Numbered from the stretch's first letter, positions 1 through 7,462 are shown. The stretch: 11,668 bases of DNA from JBNKDD01 sp050288085 (GCA_050288085.1 JBNKDD010000177.1:1-11668), one strand, 5' to 3'. Notes: a model not told the origin generated them from the sequence alone. Program-made: numbers and translations.

Positions 1-785
1 GTCACAAACAGTTCGACCGGATGATAAGCCTCACGGATGCGAGCCGCCAGATTGTTAGCCAATTCAGGCACACCGCTGTGCACCACCGCGATATGAAGCC
101 GCTTGGTGATATCTATCTTTTCAAAGAAAAGCTGGTAAATACGTTCCAACGCTTTTTTGCGGGTGCGCGTTTTTTCACTCGACTCGACCTGCCCGGAGAC
201 GTGATCAATGTGCAGCACGGGTTTGAGATTCAAAGCAGAGCCGATCAATCTGGCTGCACCACCAATCCGGCCACCCTTATGCAGGTTATCGAGCGTATCC
301 ACAAAGAAAATAAACTGCATGGTTTTCCGTGCCCGGTCGGCTGCATCGATCATCGCCTGGGCATCGCCACCTTCCTCACGTGCCCGTGCAGCCGCTAAGA
401 CCTGCAAGCCAAGCCCTGTTCCCCCGGAGAGTGCATCCACCACATGCACCGGAATGTCGGCCTTCTCGGCTGCCTGCCGGGCCGATTCAACCGTGCCACT
501 CATCTTGTTACTGATCGTGATCACGACGACCTCTTCCGCACCCTGCTGTTTTGCCTGATCAATCAATTCCAGGAAATCTGATGCGGTCGGCTGCGAACTC
601 AATGGGAAATTGGGATCGGTCTTGAGGCGAGGATAAAACTCCTCCGGGAAAATATCAACCCGATCCCGGTATTCCACCCCACCCCAATTCAGATATAGGG
701 AGGCAAATGTAATCTCATACTGCTCAAGCATGTCGGCGGGAATATCACAGGTACTATCGGTGATCAGGGCAATGCGATGGCTCAT
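1..785 (-). CDS. DegV family fatty-acid-binding protein (3' end outside window)
   Basis: DegV/FakB-type proteins bind a fatty acid in the cytoplasm and, in characterised Firmicutes, present it to the kinase FakA for phosphorylation. The reading frame runs from ATG at 785 off the left edge: 261 residues are visible and the family is usually about 280, so roughly 20 are missing. Visible family motifs are the N-terminal ITDSTCDIP (residues 8-16), SSQPTASDF (63-71), the SNKMSGT loop (92-98) and DTLDNLHKGGRIGG (163-176). Residues of the SSQP and SGT loops hold the lipid carboxylate in known structures. The start is supported by AGAAAGG seven bases upstream. It is a paralogue of the DegV gene at 2161-3072, separated from it by a plus-strand lipoprotein gene. 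The fatty-acid ligand and partner kinase cannot be told from this window. Confidence 0.93.
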   Translation of the reverse strand, partial: MSHRIALITDSTCDIPADMLEQYEITFASLYLNWGGVEYRDRVDIFPEEFYPRLKTDPNFPLSSQPTASDFLELIDQAKQQGAEEVVVITISNKMSGTVESARQAAEKADIPVHVVDALSGGTGLGLQVLAAARAREEGGDAQAMIDAADRARKTMQFIFFVDTLDNLHKGGRIGGAARLIGSALNLKPVLHIDHVSGQVESSEKTRTRKKALERIYQLFFEKIDITKRLHIAVVHSGVPELANNLAARIREAYHPVELFV

Positions 786-817
786 CAAGCAGCCTTTCTA
801 AACAACGGGGATAGTCA

Positions 818-846
818 AGAATAGGCCAAACTTTACATTGCATCAA
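818..846 (-). promoter_or_regulatory. Candidate sigma70-type promoter for the first DegV gene
   Basis: On the minus strand TTGATG (846-841) is followed after 17 bases by TATTCT (823-818), each matching four of six consensus bases. Transcription would start near 811, giving a short leader before ATG at 785. The -35 box lies within the inverted repeat at 835-861, so a protein bound there could repress it. Assigned by eye only. Confidence 0.38.
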
Positions 847-861
847 GGTTTTGTGCAATGT
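835..861. repeat. Perfect 8-bp inverted repeat, candidate operator
   Basis: ACATTGCA at 835-842 and TGCAATGT at 854-861 are exact reverse complements separated by 11 bases, so the half-sites are centred 19 bp apart. That is close to two helical turns and typical of sites for dimeric regulators. The repeat lies in the divergent region between DegV and the lipoprotein, over the DegV -35 candidate and just upstream of the lipoprotein -35 candidate. There is no T-run after it, so it is not a terminator. Confidence 0.45.
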
Positions 862-872
862 TCAGGAAAGCA

Positions 873-900
873 TTGTCAGACTGTAGGTAAAACGCATAAA
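873..900 (+). promoter_or_regulatory. Candidate sigma70-type promoter for the two-domain lipoprotein
   Basis: TTGTCA (873-878, five of six consensus bases) and CATAAA (895-900, four of six) are 16 bases apart. The start point would be near 907, leaving about 48 bases of leader that carries the ribosome binding site before ATG at 955. This supports the 955 start rather than an upstream one. Assigned by eye only. Confidence 0.4.
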
Positions 901-954
901 TTAAATCGCTGGGTGAGGATAGTATTGTTGTTGGTGAGGAAAGGACAATATCCG

Positions 955-2145
955 ATGATTACCTGGCAAGATATGAAGCGATACTCAGCACAGCTTATCA
1001 TCTCATTGCTCCTCGTGGCATGCAACCGATCAGACGCCGTCACGAGCGTTTTAGTAAAAATAACACCGGTCGAGCAGATACCAACAGACGTTGTAACGCC
1101 CTCAACCCAGGCAACAATCAATGAACCAATTACCTCTGCGACACATAATCACTCGCATCTTTGCCCTGAACCAGGAGAGGATACAAAGCTGTATCTCAGC
1201 GAGGAAGATGGCTACTGTTTTCTCTACCCGGCGGATTTCGAACAAAGCAAAGATTGGCCCGGATACGGCCCAGGCAACGTGAGCCTGGCAGCTCCCCAGC
1301 ACGATCCAGGTCAGTCTGTCTATTTTTATGTGCAGGTAATGTATAACGGTCAGGCAGTCGAGGGTGAAACGGCCCAGACTTATGCCGATAAATGGCAGAC
1401 AATCCATAATCTATCAGGCGTTATTCTACCTACCACAGCCGACACTATTGGCGGTGAGCAGGCGATCATCGTACAGAATATGCGTGGCGCTGGCATCAGT
1501 GACCCCTATTTGAATCAAACGGCTTTTGTGATTTCCCACAACCAGAAATACCGGATCGCCCTACACAATGCGGATGGTTGGGCGCAAGCCTTCGAAGAGC
1601 AGGCTCAGGTAGCCTGGGAGACCATCACCAGTTCAATTGTCTTTTTCCCGCCGGGAGACGTACAAGAGACGATTACCGCCAACCAGGTCTGCCCCCACCC
1701 CGGTGAGGATACCCAACTGCTGGTCAATGAAGCCCAGGGATTCTGTTTTCTATACCCCTCAGATTTTGAGCCCGATCAGCAGACTACAGGCGGCTTATCA
1801 AAAAACCTGGTTATTGATACGGTAGACGGCATGGAAATCCGGCCCCAGTTAGGGTTTGTCGTATCAGGTGCAGCACAAGGTCTGACACTGGCCGATATCG
1901 CGCAACACAATGGCGTCAACTCCGTGCAGGAGATCACCATCGACGGGCAACCGGCCATCACATTTCTGGATGAAGCCACCGTTCCAGGGCCAGTTTATAC
2001 CGGAAGGGTTATAAAAAACGGCCTCGTCTATAGTATCTGGGTCAGTCCATATGACCCTGAAAGATACCCGGAGGCCGTTAATGATCTGGATCGTATCTGG
2101 CAGACCGTGACCGATTCTCTTCGGTTCTTCAGCCCGGTCTGGTGA
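955..2145 (+). CDS. Predicted lipoprotein with two tandem homologous domains, function unknown
   Basis: A 396-residue secreted protein of unknown function. The first 22 residues form a lipoprotein signal peptide ending in the lipobox LVAC with Cys23 as the lipidation site. A Ser/Thr/Pro-containing linker follows to about residue 69. The rest is an internal duplication. Repeat A (about 70-240) opens with CPEPGEDT and an aromatic GYCFLYPADFE motif, and repeat B (about 246-396) opens with CPHPGEDT and GFCFLYPSDFE. Both repeats end in a W-[EQ]-T-[IV]-T-[SD]-S-[IL]-x-F-F segment. Each has two Cys 18 residues apart (70/88 and 246/264), probably a disulfide outside the membrane. ATG at 955 is chosen because GAGGAAAGGA lies nine bases upstream. 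An in-frame TTG at 838 would precede the promoter and bury the signal peptide. The gene is convergent with the second DegV gene, 15 bp away. I do not recognise the domain family. Confidence 0.88.
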   Translation: MITWQDMKRYSAQLIISLLLVACNRSDAVTSVLVKITPVEQIPTDVVTPSTQATINEPITSATHNHSHLCPEPGEDTKLYLSEEDGYCFLYPADFEQSKDWPGYGPGNVSLAAPQHDPGQSVYFYVQVMYNGQAVEGETAQTYADKWQTIHNLSGVILPTTADTIGGEQAIIVQNMRGAGISDPYLNQTAFVISHNQKYRIALHNADGWAQAFEEQAQVAWETITSSIVFFPPGDVQETITANQVCPHPGEDTQLLVNEAQGFCFLYPSDFEPDQQTTGGLSKNLVIDTVDGMEIRPQLGFVVSGAAQGLTLADIAQHNGVNSVQEITIDGQPAITFLDEATVPGPVYTGRVIKNGLVYSIWVSPYDPERYPEAVNDLDRIWQTVTDSLRFFSPVW

Positions 2146-2160
2146 GTTTCAGGGCAATCC

Positions 2161-3072
2161 TCAGGCTTCAGCCGCAGCAAGCGCAGGCTTGAGCAAGTGG
2201 GATTTAAACCAGGGCAGACCGGAAAATACTTCCAGCGGGGCATAACCAACGCCAACCATGCTGGGGCCGGTATGTGCGCCTAACACCGGGGCCATCGGGA
2301 TGATCGACAGCCAATCACACTCGAAGAACGAATCGACCAGCTCACGCAGCATTTGCACCCCTTCCGGGTTAGCGGCATGGGTGACCATTACCCGCAAGGC
2401 TGTACCGGGAGCGTATTGCTTGGTCATGGTGTTGACCAGATACTCGACCGCTCGTTTGAAAGTACGGGCCTGCCCCAACTGCTCGTAGGTTCCGCCTTCC
2501 TTTTCCACGCCGATAATAGGCTTGATATTCAGCATGGAAGCGATCAAGCCCTTCATGTGGCTGATCCGTCCACCGTGAATCAGGTACCTCAATTCGGCCA
2601 GGGTAAATCTAGCTTCGGTCGCAGCACGGATGCGCTCCAACATCGCCAGGATATCGGCCTTTTCCCACCCGGCCTTGATCGCACGGGCTGCTGCCTCAAC
2701 CTGAAAACCAGCCGCCCCAGCAAGCGTTTTCGTATCGAAGACGGTGACATTCGCTTCGGGCACCATCTTGGCCGCCTGACAGGCTGAATTGTAAGTTCCA
2801 CTTAACCCCGATGACATGTGTACCGACAGAATATCCGGATCATCAGCAGCCAGTTTACGATATATTTCGGCAAAGTCACCCGCTGAAGGCTGCGAAGTGG
2901 TCGGGAAGCTCTCAGTAGAAGCCAACAGTTCGTAGAATTCCGAGTGCTGAATATCCACGCCGCTCCTATAAGATTTTCCATCAAGGGTGATAATAAGTGG
3001 TGCGAAGTGGATATCCAGGCCCTCCATTTGTTCAGAGGACAAATCCGAACCTCGATCACTGACTATTTGCAT
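2161..3072 (-). CDS. DegV family fatty-acid-binding protein (complete)
   Basis: A complete 303-residue DegV/FakB-like cytoplasmic protein, expected to bind a fatty acid for a FakA-type kinase. Family landmarks in order: TTSQPSAGDF (58-67), MSSGLSGTYNSA (86-97), DTKTLAGAAG (113-122), LAELRYLIHGGRISHMKG (158-175), LNIKPII (181-187) and the C-terminal GAHTGPSMVGVGY (265-277), which contributes to the carboxylate pocket. The N-terminal motif is unusual: SDRGSDL where the paralogue has TDSTCDI, so the Ser/Thr after the first Asp is replaced by Arg. A C-terminal extension of about 25 residues follows the core. ATG at 3072 has AAAGGAG seven bases upstream. The upstream HNH gene ends in a terminator, so this gene should have its own promoter, but I saw no convincing one in 3087-3238. 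Confidence 0.94.
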   Translation of the reverse strand: MQIVSDRGSDLSSEQMEGLDIHFAPLIITLDGKSYRSGVDIQHSEFYELLASTESFPTTSQPSAGDFAEIYRKLAADDPDILSVHMSSGLSGTYNSACQAAKMVPEANVTVFDTKTLAGAAGFQVEAAARAIKAGWEKADILAMLERIRAATEARFTLAELRYLIHGGRISHMKGLIASMLNIKPIIGVEKEGGTYEQLGQARTFKRAVEYLVNTMTKQYAPGTALRVMVTHAANPEGVQMLRELVDSFFECDWLSIIPMAPVLGAHTGPSMVGVGYAPLEVFSGLPWFKSHLLKPALAAAEA

Positions 3073-3238
3073 TACCTGGCTCCTTTATTGTTGCAGATTA
3101 TGATGTGTTTGTTGGCTTAAGTGTATCGAGGTCTGTGTTCACCTGCATACCGGCTTTTCACCAACAACGTTGAAAGGTAAGTATAAACCGGCTTGGAAAA
3201 TTTTTGTATTACGAATAGGCTACAGTTATGCTGTGGAC

Positions 3239-3267
3239 AAAAAAATGCCCGCCTATAAGCGAGCATT
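3239..3267 (-). terminator. Rho-independent terminator of the HNH gene
   Basis: On the minus strand, AATGCTCGC, a six-base loop and GGCGGGCATT-type pairing form a nine-pair stem with one G-U pair, followed by a run of seven T residues (two of them in the stem). It starts 23 bases after the HNH stop codon and separates that gene from the downstream DegV gene. Confidence 0.85.
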
Positions 3268-3289
3268 CTTCGAACTCTAGAAATAAGGA

Positions 3290-3790
3290 TCACCAGCCGG
3301 AGATGAACTCTACCCATTCGCGGTGATGTTCCAGCATATGCCCGAACAGATACTCTGCCGATGCACTCGGTTCAGCCGGATCAGACAGCAACGTCATATT
3401 AGCCTCTTCGGGAGTCCGGCCACCCTTACGACGATTGCAGGGAGCACAAGCCGTCACCAGATTGACCCAGCTATGCCCCCCACCCCGGTGACGGGGTATC
3501 ACATGATCGATCGTCAGATTGTTTTTCCGGCCACAATACTGACAGGTGTATCGATCCCGGCGGAATATCTCCCGCTTGGTTAACTTCACCCGGGGTCGGG
3601 GCCGGTGCACCATATAAGACAAACGAACAATCGAGGGGCGCGGATATGAAGACGAGGCGGTTTTGATAACGCCTCGTCCATTTAACAACATCTCAGCTTT
3701 GCCAGCCATCATTAAACCAACCGCGCGCCTGGTTGTACACACATTTAACGGTTCATAATTGGCGTTTAACACCAATACCGGCTGGTTCAC
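3290..3790 (-). CDS. HNH endonuclease family protein
   Basis: A 166-residue protein with a C-terminal HNH nuclease domain: zinc ligands in CQYC (Cys83, Cys86) and CAPC (Cys115, Cys118), the catalytic-core DHVIPRHRGGG (Asp95, His96), Asn110 in WVNLV, and Asn119 in CNRRKGG. The N-terminal half (VLVLNANYEPLNVC, then a stretch up to RVKLTKREIFRRDRYTC) matches the widespread small HNH proteins encoded alone in many Chloroflexota, actinobacterial and cyanobacterial genomes. It nicks or cuts DNA by family inference; its cellular role is not established. The start is GTG at 3790, supported by GAGGAG six bases upstream. There are no toxin, immunity, restriction or intron sequences beside it, so it looks like a free-standing gene rather than a mobile-element part. 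It has its own candidate promoter and terminator. Confidence 0.92.
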   Translation of the reverse strand: MNQPVLVLNANYEPLNVCTTRRAVGLMMAGKAEMLLNGRGVIKTASSSYPRPSIVRLSYMVHRPRPRVKLTKREIFRRDRYTCQYCGRKNNLTIDHVIPRHRGGGHSWVNLVTACAPCNRRKGGRTPEEANMTLLSDPAEPSASAEYLFGHMLEHHREWVEFISGW

Positions 3791-3851
3791 AAGGTGCTCC
3801 TCAATCCTACACTACCACTACAATACGCTTGCCGACTGGCGAACAGCGCAC

Positions 3852-3880
3852 ATTCTACCATTTCGTGAGGATCGATGCAA
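3852..3880 (-). promoter_or_regulatory. Candidate sigma70-type promoter for the HNH gene
   Basis: On the minus strand TTGCAT (3880-3875) and TAGAAT (3857-3852, five of six consensus bases) are 17 bases apart. The predicted start near 3845 gives a leader of about 55 bases before GTG at 3790. It lies in the 116-bp gap after the PD40 gene, consistent with separate transcription. The -35 match is weak. Confidence 0.38.
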
Positions 3881-3906
3881 TTGAGACCTTTTGTGTCACA
3901 TAATGT

Positions 3907-5841
3907 TTATGGCCCCCAGCTATACCCGTAATAGGCTTCAATCGGATCATCCAGGTTTTCCGGACCGAGACCAATCGGAGAGGGCGAGAGCTGGTAGGGC
4001 TGCGAACCTCCCCCCGTCTGCACAGCAAACAGATATAACCGTCCATCGCCCGGAGCCGTTGTGTAAATGATCAAGCCGCCATCCGATGACCAGACCGGAA
4101 AGGCTTTGGTAGCGCCGTCGTTGGTCAATGCGGTTTTGTTCTCGCCATTAAGATCACTGACCACAAGCTGATCATTCTCGATAAACGCCAGTCGAGCGCC
4201 ATCCGGCGAGGCAGAAGCAGAAGCAGGCAAGCTGTCCACCAATTGACCGGTCAGGTCAAGCACCGACGATCCGGCGATAATTCGCTGACCAAACCAGGTC
4301 GGGTAAGGAACGCCTCTCCCGAAGGTGATCTCTTCGGTCAGGTTGCTTAAAACGCCGGTCGCCGCGTCGATCAGACAGATATCATGCTGACCATAAGGAG
4401 AGCAATCGGCCAGGATAAACGCACCATCTGGATGCCAGGAGAGCGAACTGAGTTCATGATAGGCATGGGTCATCTGGGTGACATCCGCCCCGTCCACATT
4501 GGCGATGTATAATTCGCCACCCTTCACAAAAGCGATCCGTGTGAAATCTGGAGCCCAGGTCGGATACTCCCCCTCGATCGGCAAGCGGGTCAGGTTCGCC
4601 CCATCAAAGCCGATGATGTAAATGCCACTCTCCAGGCAGTTCGGGCAGTTAAATCCATTGCTGCCAAAGACCACTGCGTTGGTCACCGCAGCCGATCCAC
4701 GTGGCGCGGTTACGATTAGGCTCGGCTCATTTTCGACCAGATAGTCCACCAACGGGATATCAATAGGCAGCCAGGCATGGCCCCAACGCATCCCGCCATC
4801 TTCACCCAGATCGGCGGTCAGGCTGATCCGGTTTGTCCCATCGGAGTTGACGATGTGCAGATCGATATTGCCCTCACCAAAATCACCCGCGAAGAGAATC
4901 CGTGCGCCATCTGATGTCCAGACCGGAATCTGATTCCAGGCCGGGTCGCTGGTGATCTGTGTCCGATTGGAGCCATCGGTATTCATCAGGTAGATTTCCG
5001 ACTTCGGATTATCCGCCGTAGACGATTCAAAGGTGATGATCTTCCCATCCGGTGAGACAGATGGATAGGCATTATAGGCCGTCTTATCTTCGGTCAGGCG
5101 CGTGACCTCGGTGCCGTCAGCGTTCATGATGTAGATTTCGCTGCGGCGTCCCTGGGTAGTATCTACATCACGGGTAGACATGAACACGATCCGGTTGTCA
5201 CGTGTCCAGCCGGGGAACCAGTCTGCGGCATCCTCGTCCCCCGTCAAAACCTGGCGGCCCGTCCCATCTGCATTAATCACGCATACGTCGGTCTGATTGT
5301 TGCATGAATAAGCAATTTGAGATCCGTCCGGCGACCACTTGGGATGATACCCTTCACCAAAGGTCAACTGGCGGGGCGGATTGGGACAGCCCTCCGGCGT
5401 AATTACGCAGCTCATATCGGCGATGAAGATACCCAGCGGCAAGAAATCTCCCTGGATCGAAACGAAAGCAAGCTGTGTTCCATCCGGCGACACGTGAGGC
5501 CAGACGGCATACTCAACCGATTCGCCCAGGTTCACGGGAGCGATGTATTGACCATCTTCCGAAAGCACATACAGGCCAATTGCCCCACTACGTGCCGACC
5601 CGTAGATTATCGCGCCCCGGACAATCTCGGCGGGCTGATCCGCCACAACCTCGCCAGCTTCGGCAGGTTCGGCGGAGCCGCTCGTCAGCGTGGGGGTTGG
5701 TGTCAACCGCGGTTTGGTCGGGATGGGCGGAATCGTATTTACAGGTGGGTTGACATCGGCGGGCGGTTCGGACACGAACACCCCGCAGGCCAACGCGGAC
5801 AATGTGAGCAATGCTAATGCAAGAACAATTCGACGGTTCAT
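3907..5841 (-). CDS. Predicted lipoprotein with TolB-like PD40 beta-propeller repeats
   Basis: A 644-residue predicted surface protein. The signal peptide ends in ALAC, with Cys19 as the likely lipidation site; the Ala at -3 and Leu at -2 are slightly atypical for a lipobox. A Pro/Thr-rich spacer (about 24-58) would hold the body off the membrane. The body is built of PD40 blades recognisable by [VW]SPDG-x-x-[IL]-x-[FY] and N-x-DG-x-x-x-x-x-[IL]-[TS] motifs, at about residues 117-127, 169-178, 190-199, 239-250, 262-271, 286-298, 309-317 and 331-342. A linker (about 359-390) is followed by a second set (about 428-602), so two propellers are likely. Such folds bind proteins or glycans; no catalytic motif is visible and the ligand is unknown. 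The start at 5841 has GGGGAGG 12 bases upstream. It is divergent from the serpin gene, with 178 bp between start codons. Confidence 0.9.
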   Translation of the reverse strand: MNRRIVLALALLTLSALACGVFVSEPPADVNPPVNTIPPIPTKPRLTPTPTLTSGSAEPAEAGEVVADQPAEIVRGAIIYGSARSGAIGLYVLSEDGQYIAPVNLGESVEYAVWPHVSPDGTQLAFVSIQGDFLPLGIFIADMSCVITPEGCPNPPRQLTFGEGYHPKWSPDGSQIAYSCNNQTDVCVINADGTGRQVLTGDEDAADWFPGWTRDNRIVFMSTRDVDTTQGRRSEIYIMNADGTEVTRLTEDKTAYNAYPSVSPDGKIITFESSTADNPKSEIYLMNTDGSNRTQITSDPAWNQIPVWTSDGARILFAGDFGEGNIDLHIVNSDGTNRISLTADLGEDGGMRWGHAWLPIDIPLVDYLVENEPSLIVTAPRGSAAVTNAVVFGSNGFNCPNCLESGIYIIGFDGANLTRLPIEGEYPTWAPDFTRIAFVKGGELYIANVDGADVTQMTHAYHELSSLSWHPDGAFILADCSPYGQHDICLIDAATGVLSNLTEEITFGRGVPYPTWFGQRIIAGSSVLDLTGQLVDSLPASASASPDGARLAFIENDQLVVSDLNGENKTALTNDGATKAFPVWSSDGGLIIYTTAPGDGRLYLFAVQTGGGSQPYQLSPSPIGLGPENLDDPIEAYYGYSWGP

Positions 5842-5902
5842 GCAGATGAGTTTCCTCCCCTACAGGTAACCTCTCAAGCTCACACCCCCAATGGGAGTGT
5901 AG

Positions 5903-5932
5903 TTGCAAAAAACAAGTTGAGAGAAGTATAGC
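5903..5932 (+). promoter_or_regulatory. Weak candidate promoter for serpin 1
   Basis: TTGCAA (5903-5908) and TATAGC (5927-5932) are 18 bases apart, each matching four of six consensus bases, in the divergent region between the PD40 and serpin genes. On the minus strand the same stretch contains TATACT but no acceptable -35 box. Low confidence. Confidence 0.25.
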
Positions 5933-6019
5933 ACAAGCAGCAAAGGTGTGTATCTCCTGGAACAAACCCCACCGGCCAAACGTCTCATAGAAAATGGTAA
6001 TGAAAGGTTTGGATTAAAG

Positions 6020-7378
6020 ATGAGAAAAAACGCACATCGTTATATGATTTTGATTACTGTGCTTCCAGTTATGATTCTGGCTGCCTGCAAACCACCGGTA
6101 ACTTTGCCGCCGGACAGTTCACAAGAGGGTCAGGAATCCGTCCAACCGACCCCATTATCGGAGATTGTGCCCGTGATAAATACCGCCGCCGAACGAGATA
6201 CCAATCCAAGCGTACCGGATGGCGACCTGAATGAGTTGGTAAACGGAAATTCGGCCTTTGCCTTTGACCTGTATCAGGCCGTGAGTGAGGGCAGCGAGGG
6301 CAACCTGATCTTCTCACCCTACAGCATCTCACTCGCGCTGGCGATGACCGAGGCTGGAGCACGTACCACCACCGAGCAGGCCATCGCAGACACGATGCAT
6401 TACCTGCTGCCACAAGATCAACTACACCCGGCCTTCAATGCTCTAGACCTCGATCTGACCACCCGCGCCGAACAAGCTGAACCTAATCCCGACGCTGAAG
6501 GTGATCGCTTCCAACTCAATATTGCTAACGCTATCTGGGGACAGGAAGGATATCCCTTCAAGGATGAGTTCCTGACCACGCTTGGCACCAACTACGGCGC
6601 GGGGCTGCAAACCCTCGACTTTGCCCAGCAGCCGGAGGAATCGCGGCTGGTGATCAACCAGTGGGTGGAAGACCAAACAGAGGAACGGATCAAGGACATT
6701 GTTAGAGAGGGCGATATCACACCATTGACTCGGTTGGTGCTGGCAAACGCGATCTACTTCAACGCATCGTGGCTTCATCCCTTCCAAGAAGTGTCTACAA
6801 TAGACGAGCCATTCACCTTGCTGGATGGCAGCCAGGTCGCCGTCCCGATGATGACCCAGCAGGAAGAGTTCGGCTACGTTCAGGGAGAGGGCTATCAGGC
6901 AGTCGGACTGCCCTACTTTGGTGAAGATATCGAGATGATCGCCATCCTGCCGGACGAGGGGCGCTTTGAAGAAATCGAGCAAACCCTTAGCGCTGACCTG
7001 TACGACGACATCGCCCAATCGATGGCTTACACCGACGTACTGCTGTCGATGCCACGCTACGAATACGAGAGCGATCTCCCCCTGACCGATTACTTAGTCG
7101 AAATGGGGATGGGCGAGGCTTTCACTGCGGGGGCGGATTTCTCCGGCATGTCCGACGAGGAATTGTTTATCAGCGAGGTACTGCACAAAGCCTTTATCAA
7201 GGTGGATGAAAGCGGTACTGAAGCCGCCGCCGCTACGGTGGTTATCATGAAGGCTTTTGCAGCAGAGCCGCAGGGGTTGGTTACCGTTAAGCTCGACCGG
7301 CCCTTTATCCTGTCGATCCGAGATCGGCAAACCGGGACGATCCTGTTCCTGGGCCGCGTGATGAACCCGGCTTCCTAA
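6020..7378 (+). CDS. Lipoprotein serpin (serpin 1)
   Basis: A 452-residue serpin, a suicide-substrate protease inhibitor, predicted to be anchored outside the cell. The signal peptide ends in LAAC with Cys23 as lipid site, then a Pro/Ser/Glu-rich linker runs to about residue 67. Serpin landmarks are FSPYSISLALAM (98-109, helix B), NAIYFNASW (243-251), the proximal hinge DESGTEAAAATVV (396-408) and FLGRVMNP (443-450). The small-residue hinge (Ala402-405) is what inhibitory serpins need for loop insertion. Counting from P14 Thr400 puts P1-P1' at Phe413-Ala414, suggesting a chymotrypsin- or subtilisin-like target; the loop is four residues longer than that of alpha-1-antitrypsin, so this may be off by a few positions. 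ATG at 6020 fits the signal peptide; GAAAGG lies 12 bases upstream. A homologous serpin follows in tandem. Confidence 0.95.
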   Translation: MRKNAHRYMILITVLPVMILAACKPPVTLPPDSSQEGQESVQPTPLSEIVPVINTAAERDTNPSVPDGDLNELVNGNSAFAFDLYQAVSEGSEGNLIFSPYSISLALAMTEAGARTTTEQAIADTMHYLLPQDQLHPAFNALDLDLTTRAEQAEPNPDAEGDRFQLNIANAIWGQEGYPFKDEFLTTLGTNYGAGLQTLDFAQQPEESRLVINQWVEDQTEERIKDIVREGDITPLTRLVLANAIYFNASWLHPFQEVSTIDEPFTLLDGSQVAVPMMTQQEEFGYVQGEGYQAVGLPYFGEDIEMIAILPDEGRFEEIEQTLSADLYDDIAQSMAYTDVLLSMPRYEYESDLPLTDYLVEMGMGEAFTAGADFSGMSDEELFISEVLHKAFIKVDESGTEAAAATVVIMKAFAAEPQGLVTVKLDRPFILSIRDRQTGTILFLGRVMNPAS

Positions 7379-7401
7379 TTCACCGGCAGTTACCAATAAT
7401 C

Positions 7402-7435
7402 ACGGGGTACAGTCCCCATGCTGTACCCCGTTTTT
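7402..7435 (+). terminator. Rho-independent terminator of serpin 1
   Basis: CGGGGTACAG (7403-7412) pairs perfectly with CTGTACCCCG (7421-7430) around an eight-base loop, with one more A-T pair at the base, followed by TTTTT. It begins 24 bases after the serpin 1 stop codon and should insulate serpin 2 from serpin 1 transcription. A diverged copy follows serpin 2. Confidence 0.9.
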
Positions 7436-7462
7436 CTCCTGTACCCGGTAAATTTTGCACAG

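Noticed and set aside
208..558. Plus-strand open frames at 21-398, 208-558 and 329-514
   Set aside because: They are antisense to the clearly coding DegV gene, with low-complexity Ala/Pro/Ser content and no family motifs.
838..954. N-terminal extension of the two-domain lipoprotein from TTG 838
   Set aside because: It would start before the promoter candidate and place 39 residues before a clear signal peptide; ATG 955 has a good ribosome binding site.
3220..3236. Hairpin CTACAG-TTATG-CTGTGG next to the HNH terminator
   Set aside because: Six weak pairs including a wobble, no T-run in the relevant direction; the neighbouring hairpin explains termination.
3290..3790. HNH gene as part of a restriction, toxin or group II intron system
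   Set aside because: No reverse transcriptase, methylase, immunity gene or intron structure is adjacent, and the protein fits the common free-standing family.
5317..5817. Plus-strand 166-codon frame opposite the PD40 gene
   Set aside because: Antisense shadow of a gene with strong PD40 motifs; the translation shows no recognisable domain.
5882..5900. Hairpin ACACUCCC-AUU-GGGGGUGU between the PD40 and serpin genes
   Set aside because: Three-base loop, no T-run, and on the plus strand one pair is mismatched; too little to call a terminator or riboswitch.
5948..6019. Extension of serpin 1 to GTG 5948
   Set aside because: It adds 24 residues ahead of a normal lipoprotein signal peptide and has no ribosome binding site.
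6443..7018. Minus-strand 191-codon frame opposite serpin 1
   Set aside because: Shadow of the serpin coding frame. Similar frames occur opposite serpin 2 because the DNA is duplicated.
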